From an uncultured Bacteroidota bacterium (GTDB taxonomy: Bacteria > Bacteroidota > Bacteroidia > UBA7662), in the NCBI GenBank assembly GCA_903908015.1, contig CAIVQI010000228.1, positions 1 through 19,133 on the forward strand: a stretch of 19,133 nucleotides of DNA. Reading direction: 5' to 3'. The notes beneath the pieces are model-generated. The model was not told where the DNA came from. It made no database searches and saw nothing but the letters and a program-made list of their open reading frames with translations. The translations under genes were made by a program, and so were the position numbers. Each line of letters begins with the position of its first letter. Within the stretch, counting starts at the first letter, position 1. This document shows positions 1 to 7,404 of this stretch, in pieces.

Positions 1-47
1 ATCTTTATTATATCCTTAATCGATTTTGATTCAATCTGAATTCTTGC

Positions 48-146
48 CTGGTTCAAACTTGGTTCATTCCTGGTTCATACCTGGTTCATACCTGGTTCAA
101 ACTTGGTTCATTCCTGGTTCAAACTTGGTTCAAACTTGGTTCAATG
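48..146. repeat. Nine tandem copies of an 11-bp repeat
   Basis: Nine head-to-tail 11-bp units fit YTGGTTCANNC with no gaps, beginning at 48, 59, 70, 81, 92, 103, 114, 125 and 136. The TGGTTCA core is invariant; variation is confined to the first base and the last three. Units 1-2 are identical to units 5-6, so there is also a 22-bp higher-order period, and units 3 and 4 are identical to each other. The repeats are direct, so no hairpin is expected. The last units lie inside the 3' end of the MATE gene on the minus strand and supply its final three sense codons and its TGA stop. On the minus strand most units carry TGA, in rotating frames. Function is unknown. Confidence 0.93.
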
Positions 147-1461
147 TAATTCGGTGAAAGCGAAACGTTAGCATTAATGCAGAACAAGCAAGGCCCAGGC
201 CCAGGGCAGACCAAATGCCCTCTACCCCGTAGGATAGAACATTTGAAAGAATCCATGCGAGGGGAAGCGCGATCAGCCAATAGGCCAGGAGCACGTAAAG
301 GGTGGGCATTTTGACATCCTCCATCCCCCGCAACAAACCAACTCCTACAGCTTGAATGCCATCCGCTAACTGAAAAGCTGCCGCAATAATCAACAATCGC
401 GCGGCAACCTGAATGACTTCGGGATCGTTGATGTATAATGCGGGCAGTTCAAAGCGGAGTGTCCAGAATATAATGCCACAAAATGCCATAAATGCAGCGG
501 AAAGTGCCAGTGCAGAGAATCCTGTTCTTCGGGCAGCTTGCCGGTCGCCCCGTCCTCTGGCCTGGCCGATTCTGATGGCACCGGCCGATGAAATGCCAAT
601 TGAAACCATAAAACTAATGCTGGCCAGATTGATGGCAATTTGATGTGCAGCGAGCGATACGCTTCCCAGATGGCCAATCATAAGGGCCGCTAAACTAAAA
701 GCAGAGGTTTCGGCCAGGTATTGAAGAGATCCCGGTAAACCGAGCCTAAGAATCCGCTTGAGTGTTTGGTAACAAAAATCAGACAAGCGCCATTGAAGGA
801 TTCGGAATGAACGCAGCCGCGAACCATAGGCAACAATAGTGAACATGATCAATGCCGAGACCAGTCTGCTCATGGTGGTGGCCCACGCTGCCCCTTCGAG
901 CCCCATCTTTGGAAATCCCCAGTTTCCATAGATTAAGAGCCAATTACCAAAAATATTGAGGGGTATCATAATTAAGCCGACAACCAATGGTGGAAACATG
1001 ATTTCAAGCCCTTCGCTGAACTGCCTCATTCCTTGAAACAGCATAATGGGGAGCATCGAAAACACCAAAATTTGAAGATAGGGCTGGGCCAATGCCACCA
1101 CCCTGTCGGGTTGTCCCAAAAAGTGTAACAGATAGGTCAATGGATACATCGTGCCCACCAAAAACAGCCCAACCACCCCAGCGATGATCATGCCATTCTT
1201 GAGGGTCTTTTCAAGTGATTGTTCGTCACCAGCGCTTCTGGCCATGGAGGTGAGCGGCGAGATGGCAAACATCAGACTCATGGCGCACACCATGGGTACA
1301 AAAAACAGGCCTGATGATAAGGCCACGGCGGCGAGGTGGTCCGCTCCAAGTGGTCCGATCATGATCGAGTCGATAACAGATAAGGCCACCTGACTCAATT
1401 GACCCAATACAACTGGCCAAGCCAACCGCACGATATTCTTCCATTCCTGACCGCTCAACAT
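130..1461 (-). CDS. MATE family multidrug/cation efflux transporter
   Basis: A predicted inner-membrane antiporter of the MATE (multi-antimicrobial extrusion) family, which exports drugs or metabolites in exchange for Na+ or H+; the substrate cannot be told from sequence. It is about 443 residues, the normal family length, and hydrophobic throughout as expected for about 12 transmembrane helices in two six-helix halves. The N-terminal half shows the typical stretches LAWPVVLGQLSQ and DSIMIGPLGADHLAA; the second half begins near LPGSLQYLAETSAF and includes the LAAHQIAINLAS segment. I chose the ATG at 1461 over an in-frame TTG one codon upstream. This ATG shares a base with the stop of the upstream solute-binding protein (TGATG), so translation is probably coupled. 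The last codons and the stop lie within the 11-bp tandem repeat, so the extreme C-terminus (ending NQV) is repeat-derived. Confidence 0.93.
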   Translation of the reverse strand: MLSGQEWKNIVRLAWPVVLGQLSQVALSVIDSIMIGPLGADHLAAVALSSGLFFVPMVCAMSLMFAISPLTSMARSAGDEQSLEKTLKNGMIIAGVVGLFLVGTMYPLTYLLHFLGQPDRVVALAQPYLQILVFSMLPIMLFQGMRQFSEGLEIMFPPLVVGLIMIPLNIFGNWLLIYGNWGFPKMGLEGAAWATTMSRLVSALIMFTIVAYGSRLRSFRILQWRLSDFCYQTLKRILRLGLPGSLQYLAETSAFSLAALMIGHLGSVSLAAHQIAINLASISFMVSIGISSAGAIRIGQARGRGDRQAARRTGFSALALSAAFMAFCGIIFWTLRFELPALYINDPEVIQVAARLLIIAAAFQLADGIQAVGVGLLRGMEDVKMPTLYVLLAYWLIALPLAWILSNVLSYGVEGIWSALGLGLACSALMLTFRFHRITLNQV

Positions 1462-3167
1462 CAAGATTGTTTTTGGTAGCGAACCCTGCGCAGATCAAGC
1501 TGATCCAAGGGATGTGCGGGCAGGCCAAGCACATATTTCTGGGCTAAGCGCATAGTCTGGTCATAATACAAAACGATAAAAGGCGATTCCGCAACCAATA
1601 AGGAGTCCATTTTTTCATAAAGCGCATATCGGGCATCGTCATCCGTGGTTTCCAGCGCTTGTACATACCAAGCGTCGAATTGAGGATGCGCAAAACGGGT
1701 ATAGTTGGGGCCGTTGGGAGCGGCATAGCCGGAATAACCCAATGCAAGATAATTTTCGGCATCAGGGTAATCGGCAATCCAACTGCCACGAAAAACACCG
1801 CGCTCACCTTTATTAATCATTTGGCGCAGGGTTGGGCCCGGACTCGCCTCGAGTTCCACCACCACGCCGATTTGTGATAGTTGTTCTTGAACGAATACAG
1901 CCATGTCCATATAAGATGGATTGGTAGCCAGTGTAAATCTTATACTGCCATCGGGGTATCCGCTCTCTTTTAGAATCCGACGGGCCTGGTCAACAGCATC
2001 AGAAGGCCTGAGATTGATTCCTTTTTGGCCCAAGCGGGATGAACCTACAATGAAGGCCTCAACATCGCTTCCAATGGATCCGGGAAGACCAGGTGGTATA
2101 AGTCCGCCATAGGCCGGAATACCCACGCCACCACGCAGATAACGCACCAGTTTTTCACGGTTTATGGCCAGGGATATGGCTTTTCGAACCATAGGATCCT
2201 GCAACGAAGGATGACAGGCACCCAAACGCTTGTCGCTGAGTATTCCCAAGTATTCGGTATTCAGATAGGGTGCACAGACAACTGTAAATCGTTCCCTGTA
2301 CTCTGGTTGCAGGTCGTTGTTTTTCAACAGCAACTCATCGCGAAATGCGGGCTCTAAGCCATTCAAAAACTCCAATTCTCCCCTGAGGAAAGCAAGAAAG
2401 GCTGATTGCTTGTCGGCCAAAAACTTAATGTGAACGGCTTCCAGCCAAGGGAGTCGATTCCCGTTTTCGAATTCAAAGTAGCGGGGATTCTTATGGAGGA
2501 TCAGGCCATCACCAGTTCGGTAATAGGCCATTCGAAATGGTCCGGTCCCGATGGGATGAACACCCAACGACCGGCCATAGCGGTTAACTGCTTCGTGGGC
2601 AACAACGCTGCAATAGGCCATGCCCAACATGCCAAGAATGGGTGGAAACGGCCGGATCAGGCGCAGTTCAAATACACTGTCGTTTGGCGCAAAAAATGCT
2701 TGTTTCGCCATTTTGTCCTGAAAAATCCAGGCGCCTGGTGAGGCTAAGGATGGCGCGCACAGCCGATTCAAACTAAATACCACATCATGAGCCGTCAGCC
2801 TTCGGCCAAGTGCTCCCTCAAAACAAGGATCATCGTGAAAGTAAGCATCCCTCCGTAGAAAAAAGCGATACAACCGACCTTCGTCTGTTATTTCCCAATG
2901 GGTGGCCAGCTGGGGTTGAACCTTCAAATTCTCATCGACCCGAACCAGTGTACTGAACAGCTGGGCGACCGCACGAATATTGGCTTGATCCCTGGCAAAT
3001 GCCGGGTCGAGTGAACTGATCCCGCCCTCCTGATTGTAGCGAAACACGCGCTTTTCTATAGAATGATCGGGGGCGTTGCACGATGGCCACACCCACATGG
3101 CATAAAAAAGTCCTACAAAAACTGTCGAGATTCTCGAATAGCGCCTTAATTTTGTAGGTTGCTTCAT
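1461..3167 (-). CDS. Family 5 extracytoplasmic solute-binding protein (peptide/oligopeptide type), probable lipoprotein
   Basis: About 568 residues resembling the substrate-binding proteins of peptide ABC transporters (SBP_bac_5, DppA/OppA-like). The start of the mature part, with SLDPAFARDQANIRAV and the LVRVDENLKVQPQLATHWE region, is characteristic, as are HDVVFSLNRL, GTGPFRM and the later VRKAISLAINREKLV. The N-terminus has basic residues, a hydrophobic stretch and a Cys at about residue 30 (WVWPSC), so lipidation is likely although the lipobox is not canonical. I chose the ATG at 3167 because the longer reading starts at a TTG at 3191 and would add eight polar residues before the signal peptide. 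No permease or ATPase gene is adjacent; its only partner here is the overlapping MATE gene. Ligand unknown; peptides are the family default. The gene is divergent from parA with a 41-bp gap. Confidence 0.9.
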   Translation of the reverse strand: MKQPTKLRRYSRISTVFVGLFYAMWVWPSCNAPDHSIEKRVFRYNQEGGISSLDPAFARDQANIRAVAQLFSTLVRVDENLKVQPQLATHWEITDEGRLYRFFLRRDAYFHDDPCFEGALGRRLTAHDVVFSLNRLCAPSLASPGAWIFQDKMAKQAFFAPNDSVFELRLIRPFPPILGMLGMAYCSVVAHEAVNRYGRSLGVHPIGTGPFRMAYYRTGDGLILHKNPRYFEFENGNRLPWLEAVHIKFLADKQSAFLAFLRGELEFLNGLEPAFRDELLLKNNDLQPEYRERFTVVCAPYLNTEYLGILSDKRLGACHPSLQDPMVRKAISLAINREKLVRYLRGGVGIPAYGGLIPPGLPGSIGSDVEAFIVGSSRLGQKGINLRPSDAVDQARRILKESGYPDGSIRFTLATNPSYMDMAVFVQEQLSQIGVVVELEASPGPTLRQMINKGERGVFRGSWIADYPDAENYLALGYSGYAAPNGPNYTRFAHPQFDAWYVQALETTDDDARYALYEKMDSLLVAESPFIVLYYDQTMRLAQKYVLGLPAHPLDQLDLRRVRYQKQS

Positions 3168-3208
3168 GTCCGCTAAATAAACACATTTCAACCCATTCCA
3201 GACTCTAT

Positions 3209-4012
3209 ATGGCCCGAATAATAGCTATTGCCAACCAAAAGGGGGGCGTCGGCAAAACAACTACAGCCATAAATCTGGCCAGCAGTTTGGCGGTCCTGGA
3301 ATACCGAACCTTGTTGGTGGATGCAGATCCGCAGGCCAACGCAACTTCGGGTATTGGCATTGATCCCCGTTTGGTGAAAACGGGCTTGTATGAATGCATG
3401 GTGAATGAAGTGCCCATCCAAAACAACATCATTGAAACGGATGTGCCGAACCTACATCTACTTCCTGCGACAATTGATTTGGTGGGTGCGGAAATTGAGC
3501 TCATCAACCGGCCCGCCCGCGAGTACATCATGCAAAGGATTTTGGCGCATGTGCGGGAGCAATATGAGTTTGTCATCATCGATTGTAGTCCATCGCTCGG
3601 ACTGATCACCATCAACGCGTTAACGGCCGCTGATTCTGTGGTGATCCCCGTTCAATGTGAGTATTTTGCCCTGGAGGGTCTGGGAAAACTGTTAAATACC
3701 ATCAAGATTGTACAGAACCGATTCCAGGAGCATTTACAGATTGAAGGGATATTGCTGACCATGTATGATCCTCGTTTGAGGCTGTCGAACCAGATTGTGG
3801 ATGATGTTCGTCAAAATTTGTCGGCCATCACTTTCGATACACTCATACACCGGAACATACGATTAAGCGAGGCGCCAAGTTTTGGCCGTTCCGCCATCAT
3901 GCACGATGCGGCCAGTAAGGGTGCCATCAACTACCTGAATCTGGCACGGGAGATTCTGCAAAAAAACAACCTCACGCGTGTGGCCATCGAACAGGATCCT
4001 CAAGTGAATTGA
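3209..4012 (+). CDS. parA: Chromosome partitioning ATPase ParA (Soj)
   Basis: A 267-residue deviant-Walker ATPase of the ParA/Soj/MinD family that acts with ParB in origin segregation and in positioning the nucleoid. The deviant Walker A KGGVGKTT is at residues 11-18, with the signature lysine, followed by LLVDADPQANATSG and the Walker B-like VIIDCSPSLGL. The conserved VIPVQCEYFALEGL and the C-terminal IRLSEAPSFGR are also present. There is no N-terminal DNA-binding extension, so this is the chromosomal Soj type rather than a P1-plasmid type. It starts at an ATG just after the divergent solute-binding protein gene and is followed by parB after a one-base gap (TGA-C-ATG), so the two are co-transcribed. 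Confidence 0.97.
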   Translation: MARIIAIANQKGGVGKTTTAINLASSLAVLEYRTLLVDADPQANATSGIGIDPRLVKTGLYECMVNEVPIQNNIIETDVPNLHLLPATIDLVGAEIELINRPAREYIMQRILAHVREQYEFVIIDCSPSLGLITINALTAADSVVIPVQCEYFALEGLGKLLNTIKIVQNRFQEHLQIEGILLTMYDPRLRLSNQIVDDVRQNLSAITFDTLIHRNIRLSEAPSFGRSAIMHDAASKGAINYLNLAREILQKNNLTRVAIEQDPQVN

Positions 4013-4013
4013 C

Positions 4014-4898
4014 ATGAACATGAATCAAAACCGAAGAAATGCCCTGGGCAGGGGATTGGGAGCATTATTGACCGCATCCGATGCGGAAAATCTGATGGTT
4101 CAGGCTACCTCCAATTCCATGATTCCGGTCCAGCAGATTGAAACCAATCCGCTGCAACCCCGTACCGATTTCGATGAAAAGGCCCTCAGGGAATTATCGG
4201 CATCCATAAAAACTCATGGGGTCATCCAGCCCCTCACGGTTCGCCGTTTGGCTGCCGGCCAATTTCAGCTTATTTCTGGAGAGCGCAGGCTCAGGGCATC
4301 CCGACTGGCAGGACTGAAAGAGGTTCCTGCGTATGTGATCGATGCCACCCACCAAAGTATGTTGGAAATGGCCTTGGTCGAAAATATTCAACGGGCCGAC
4401 CTCAATCCTATGGAAATCGCCATCAGTTTGAGTCGACTCCAGGAAGAATGCCAGGTCATCCACGAGGAATTGGGTGATCGCGTCGGAAAGGACCGGAGCA
4501 CAGTCACCAATTACATGAGGTTATTGAAGCTGCCACCGGAGATTCAGTCGGGCATACGCGACGGAAAACTGGATATGGGACATGCCAAAGCGCTTATGGG
4601 TCTTGATCGGATAGAGGTCTTGTTGGACGTTTATCGCCGCGCCCTGGCCCAAAAAATGAGTGTTCGCCAACTAGAGGCATTGGTTAAATCCATGAAGGAG
4701 GGCAGTAGCCGAAAGAAAACAGCAGATAAGTTGCCGATAACGCCCTCCGAATACCGTATCAGTCTAGAACAATTGAAGCAACAATTTGAATCGGCCGTTC
4801 AGATCAAGGTCAATGGCAAAGGCGGAGGTGAAATTAGCATCCCCTTTAGCGACCCATCTGACTTAAATCGATTGCTTGATATGCTCCTGGAGGCGTGA
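4014..4898 (+). CDS. parB: Chromosome partitioning protein ParB (Spo0J)
   Basis: A 294-residue ParB-family CTPase/DNA-binding protein that loads at parS sites and spreads as a clamp, the partner of ParA. The N-terminus carries LGRGLGALL (residues 11-19), the usual ParA-interaction tail. The ParB/Srx fold follows with NPLQPR, the CTP-binding GERRLRA at 89-95 and ENIQRADLNP at about 123-132. A helix-turn-helix lies near 150-178 (DRVGKDRSTVTNYMRLLKLP), and a lysine-rich linker leads to the C-terminal dimerisation domain. A second ATG at 4020 is an alternative start. The stop overlaps the next gene as TGATG. I saw no parS-like palindrome in the window. Confidence 0.97.
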   Translation: MNMNQNRRNALGRGLGALLTASDAENLMVQATSNSMIPVQQIETNPLQPRTDFDEKALRELSASIKTHGVIQPLTVRRLAAGQFQLISGERRLRASRLAGLKEVPAYVIDATHQSMLEMALVENIQRADLNPMEIAISLSRLQEECQVIHEELGDRVGKDRSTVTNYMRLLKLPPEIQSGIRDGKLDMGHAKALMGLDRIEVLLDVYRRALAQKMSVRQLEALVKSMKEGSSRKKTADKLPITPSEYRISLEQLKQQFESAVQIKVNGKGGGEISIPFSDPSDLNRLLDMLLEA

Positions 4899-5473
4899 TG
4901 GGTGTGATGGGCCGGCTCTTTTTGATTGTGCTGCTCTCTTGGATCTATGTCAGTCCGATGGCTGCTCAGGATTTATCGACAGTACCGTCCGATTCACTCT
5001 ATCGCATACGGGTTAGGCAGGCCACGCACAAATCACTCTTAATTCCCGGGTGGGGCCAAGCCTACAACCGCAGTTATTGGAAGATCCCCGTGGTCTATGG
5101 ACTGATTGGTTTGTCAGGTGCGCAGGCATCAGCCTACCACAAACAATACATTCGCTATCGTGATGCTTATCGTGTGAGGGTCGACGGCGATTCAACAACG
5201 ATCGATGAATATGCGCTCACACAAACCAGTGCTTTGTTAAAGAGCAACCGAGATGCGTTTCGACAAGGCCGTGACACTTTTATCCTTCTTACCCTGGGCG
5301 CATACCTACTCCAGGTTGTCGATGCCGCCGTTGATGCCCATTTAAGTTCATTTACTGTAGGCGATGATCTGAGCCTGCGGTGGGATGTCGTTCCGCCTTC
5401 CGGGTTTGCTGCATCAAGTGGTTATCCTGGAGGGGGTATGGGACTGCAATTGGGTTTTGTTTACCATTTTTGA
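4898..5473 (+). CDS. DUF5683 domain protein, predicted membrane/envelope protein
   Basis: About 191 residues. An N-terminal hydrophobic segment (LFLIVLLSWIYVSPMAAQ) looks like a signal peptide with cleavage near AAQ. The body contains the hallmark SLLIPGWGQAYNRSYWK followed by hydrophobic helices, as in the DUF5683 family that Bacteroidota almost always encode between parB and dapB. Later there is a second hydrophobic stretch (FILLTLGAYLLQVVDAAVDAHL) and a beta-rich tail. The function is unknown; conserved position suggests a link to envelope or cell-cycle processes, but that is inference. I chose the ATG at 4898, which shares its A with the parB stop (TGATG), over the GTG one codon upstream; a further ATG lies at 4907. 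Confidence 0.85.
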   Translation: MGVMGRLFLIVLLSWIYVSPMAAQDLSTVPSDSLYRIRVRQATHKSLLIPGWGQAYNRSYWKIPVVYGLIGLSGAQASAYHKQYIRYRDAYRVRVDGDSTTIDEYALTQTSALLKSNRDAFRQGRDTFILLTLGAYLLQVVDAAVDAHLSSFTVGDDLSLRWDVVPPSGFAASSGYPGGGMGLQLGFVYHF

Positions 5474-5501
5474 TCAATAGACCATCACTGAGCGTTTCAA
5501 A

Positions 5502-6287
5502 ATGTCGCAGAACCCAGATCAAATGGTAACAAATAATCATCCTCCAATGCTGAGAATAGGGCTGTTGGGATATGGAAAAATGGGTAAAGCCATCCACCGA
5601 ATGGCAAAAGACCGGGGATTTGAGGTGGTCTGGCATAGTCCGGAGCAACCCACCTGGCCTGAAGGTTTTGTTTTGAATGAAGATCTGCCCGATATGGACG
5701 TGGCCATAGAATTTTCTGCTCCCTCCGCAGCCACGGGTCATATTCAGTCCTGCCTGGAACGCGGCATACCTGTTGTTGTGGGCACAACCGGGTGGTACGC
5801 CGATTATGATCAGTTAGCTCAATTGTGTCGCACTAAAAAAGGGGCCATGCTGTGCGCCACCAATTTCTCAATAGGTGTTCATCTGTTCTGGGAATTCGCG
5901 GAACGCATGACGCAATGGATGAAGCCTTGGGACAACTACAAGATTGAGATTGAAGAAATACACCACACTGAAAAAAAAGACGCACCAAGTGGAACGGCAT
6001 TAACCCTCAAGGAACGCGTGGCGGCTCAATTAGACCCATCCCGATTGAATAGATTTTCTTCGGCAAATATACCGATCCTTTCCCACAGGCAGGATGGGGT
6101 GGTGGGCACCCATCAATTGATTTTTCGATCTGATCGTGACGACATTAGCCTGCAACATCGAGCATTCGATCGGGATGCCTTCGCCGAAGGCGCATTGCGT
6201 GCCGCTCAGTGGATCGTCGGAAAAACTGGGGTCTTCGACTTTGGAGATGTACTGAGAGATCAGATTTCGCCGGATACAAATCAATAG
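5502..6287 (+). CDS. dapB: 4-hydroxy-tetrahydrodipicolinate reductase DapB
   Basis: Reduces 4-hydroxy-tetrahydrodipicolinate to tetrahydrodipicolinate with NAD(P)H in the diaminopimelate/lysine pathway, which feeds peptidoglycan. Numbered from the first ATG (261 residues): the Rossmann nucleotide-binding loop GYGKMG is at 23-28, VVGTTGW near 92-98, and the family signature HHTEKKDAPSGTA begins at 154, with the catalytic H154/H155 and K158 and the substrate-binding SGTA. Family members usually begin two or three residues before the first strand, so the in-frame ATG at 5547 (MLRIGLLGYGKMG, 246 residues) may be the true start; neither has a clear ribosome binding site. It is the last gene of the parA operon and converges on ruvB with 19 bp between stops. 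Confidence 0.96.
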   Translation: MSQNPDQMVTNNHPPMLRIGLLGYGKMGKAIHRMAKDRGFEVVWHSPEQPTWPEGFVLNEDLPDMDVAIEFSAPSAATGHIQSCLERGIPVVVGTTGWYADYDQLAQLCRTKKGAMLCATNFSIGVHLFWEFAERMTQWMKPWDNYKIEIEEIHHTEKKDAPSGTALTLKERVAAQLDPSRLNRFSSANIPILSHRQDGVVGTHQLIFRSDRDDISLQHRAFDRDAFAEGALRAAQWIVGKTGVFDFGDVLRDQISPDTNQ

Positions 6288-6306
6288 AAATCGAGAGCAC
6301 CTGGAA

Positions 6307-7338
6307 TTATGAGAATAAGCCTGGTATGACACCAGGGGGGGTCAATCCGAGGTGCTTATAGGCAGCTTCTGTTGCCTCTCGGCCTCTGGGTGTGCGTTTG
6401 AGATAACCTTCCTGAATCAAAAATGGCTCATAGACCTCCTCAATGGTTCCAGGATCTTCGCCAACAGCAGTGGCAATCGTTGTGAGGCCCACTGGACCAC
6501 CTTTAAACTTCTCAACGACCGTTCGAAGAATGCGGTTGTCCATTTCATCCAATCCATGTTGGTCTACATGAAGCGCCTCCAGGGCAATTTTTGCAATGTC
6601 TGATGTGATGATGCCTTTTCCTTTAACCTGTGCGAAATCACGTGTGCGTCTGAGCAGTGCATTCGCAATTCTGGGTGTTCCTCGAGACCGACGTGCTATT
6701 TCAAAAGCACCGGGTTCCTCGATGGGTACTTTCAGAATATCGGCCGAACGTAACACGATCGTTGTAAGTAGTTTAGCATCGTAGTATTCAAGTCGTGCAT
6801 TAATACCAAAACGTGCCCTTAAAGGGGAGGTCAACAGGCCAGATCTGGTGGTAGCCCCGATGAGGGTAAAAGGGTTGAGGGTGATTTGCACGCTTCTTGC
6901 GTTTGGCCCACTGTCGATCATGATATCAATGCGATAATCTTCCATGGCCGAATAGAGATACTCCTCAACAACCGGACTCAACCTGTGTATTTCATCAATA
7001 AACAAGACATCACCCGTATCGAGTCCCGTTAAAAGACCCGCCAAATCTCCCGGTTTTTCTAATACAGGTCCACTGGAAATCTTAATTCCAGCCTCCATTT
7101 CATTGGCGATGATGTGGGCCAATGTCGTTTTTCCCAAGCCGGGTGGGCCATGAAGCAATACGTGATCGAGCGACTCAGATCGCATTCGTGCAGCTTGTAC
7201 AAAAACGCCAAGATTGGCCAAAATTTCTTTTTGACCTGTAAAATCATCGAAACTGCGTGGGCGCAGATAACGCTCCAATTCGCGCTCTTGCTGATCCTGT
7301 ACTAGGGATTCGCCGTTGGTGAGTGGATTCCTCGACAT
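6307..7338 (-). CDS. ruvB: Holliday junction branch-migration helicase RuvB
   Basis: A 343-residue AAA+ motor that forms hexamers on either side of RuvA and drives Holliday junction branch migration. The RuvB-specific N-terminus LRPRSFDDFTGQ is at about 25-35. Walker A GPPGLGKT is at 64-71, Walker B VLFIDEIH at 111-118, sensor 1 GATTRSG at 161-167, and the arginine-finger region SPLRARFG at about 171-178. The C-terminal winged helix has GPVGLTTIATAVGED and ends LTPPGVIPGLF. Length and motifs are complete. The gene stands alone on the minus strand between dapB (convergent) and a glycosyltransferase (divergent). A TAnnTTTG box lies five bases before its ATG. Confidence 0.98.
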   Translation of the reverse strand: MSRNPLTNGESLVQDQQERELERYLRPRSFDDFTGQKEILANLGVFVQAARMRSESLDHVLLHGPPGLGKTTLAHIIANEMEAGIKISSGPVLEKPGDLAGLLTGLDTGDVLFIDEIHRLSPVVEEYLYSAMEDYRIDIMIDSGPNARSVQITLNPFTLIGATTRSGLLTSPLRARFGINARLEYYDAKLLTTIVLRSADILKVPIEEPGAFEIARRSRGTPRIANALLRRTRDFAQVKGKGIITSDIAKIALEALHVDQHGLDEMDNRILRTVVEKFKGGPVGLTTIATAVGEDPGTIEEVYEPFLIQEGYLKRTPRGREATEAAYKHLGLTPPGVIPGLFS

Positions 7339-7343
7339 TCATC

Positions 7344-7351
7344 CAAAAATA
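7344..7351 (-). promoter_or_regulatory. Candidate -7 box (TAnnTTTG) of ruvB
   Basis: Read on the minus strand this is TATTTTTG, an exact match to the Bacteroidota -7 consensus TAnnTTTG, ending five bases before the ruvB ATG. No TTTG -33 element was found at the expected ~19-base spacing. If it is used, transcription would begin at or within a few bases of the start codon, giving a leaderless or near-leaderless message. Confidence 0.4.
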
Positions 7352-7376
7352 GAGGGAATTTGTCGGCCTACCTACT

Positions 7377-7384
7377 TATTATTG
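7377..7384 (+). promoter_or_regulatory. Weak candidate -7 box of the glycosyltransferase gene
   Basis: TATTATTG matches five of the six fixed bases of TAnnTTTG and lies 20 bases before the preferred TTG start at 7405. If it is a promoter, the longer reading from the TTG at 7360 could not be translated from it. No -33 element is evident at the usual spacing. Confidence 0.22.
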
Positions 7385-7404
7385 CACTTCCAAACAAAAA
7401 AGCT

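Noticed and set aside
1..146. CRISPR array
   Set aside because: The units are 11 bp and contiguous with no spacers, and no cas gene is present.
390..1534. Open frames in other phases across the MATE and solute-binding protein genes
   Set aside because: They are shadows of strongly supported genes with full-length family motifs and show no motif of their own.
3151..3181. TTTG-N19-TAAATAAA as a parA promoter
   Set aside because: The -33 word and spacing fit, but the -7 word matches the consensus in only three of six fixed bases; too weak to annotate.
3168..6300. parS site near parAB
   Set aside because: CACGTG-centred or similar 16-bp palindromes were looked for by eye; CACGTG-like words such as the one near 6640 in ruvB lack symmetric flanks.
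6320..6336. Inverted repeat CCTGGT-ATGAC-ACCAGG as a terminator for dapB/ruvB
   Set aside because: The stem is only six pairs, lies inside the ruvB coding end (codons for PPGVIPG), and has no T-tract on either side.
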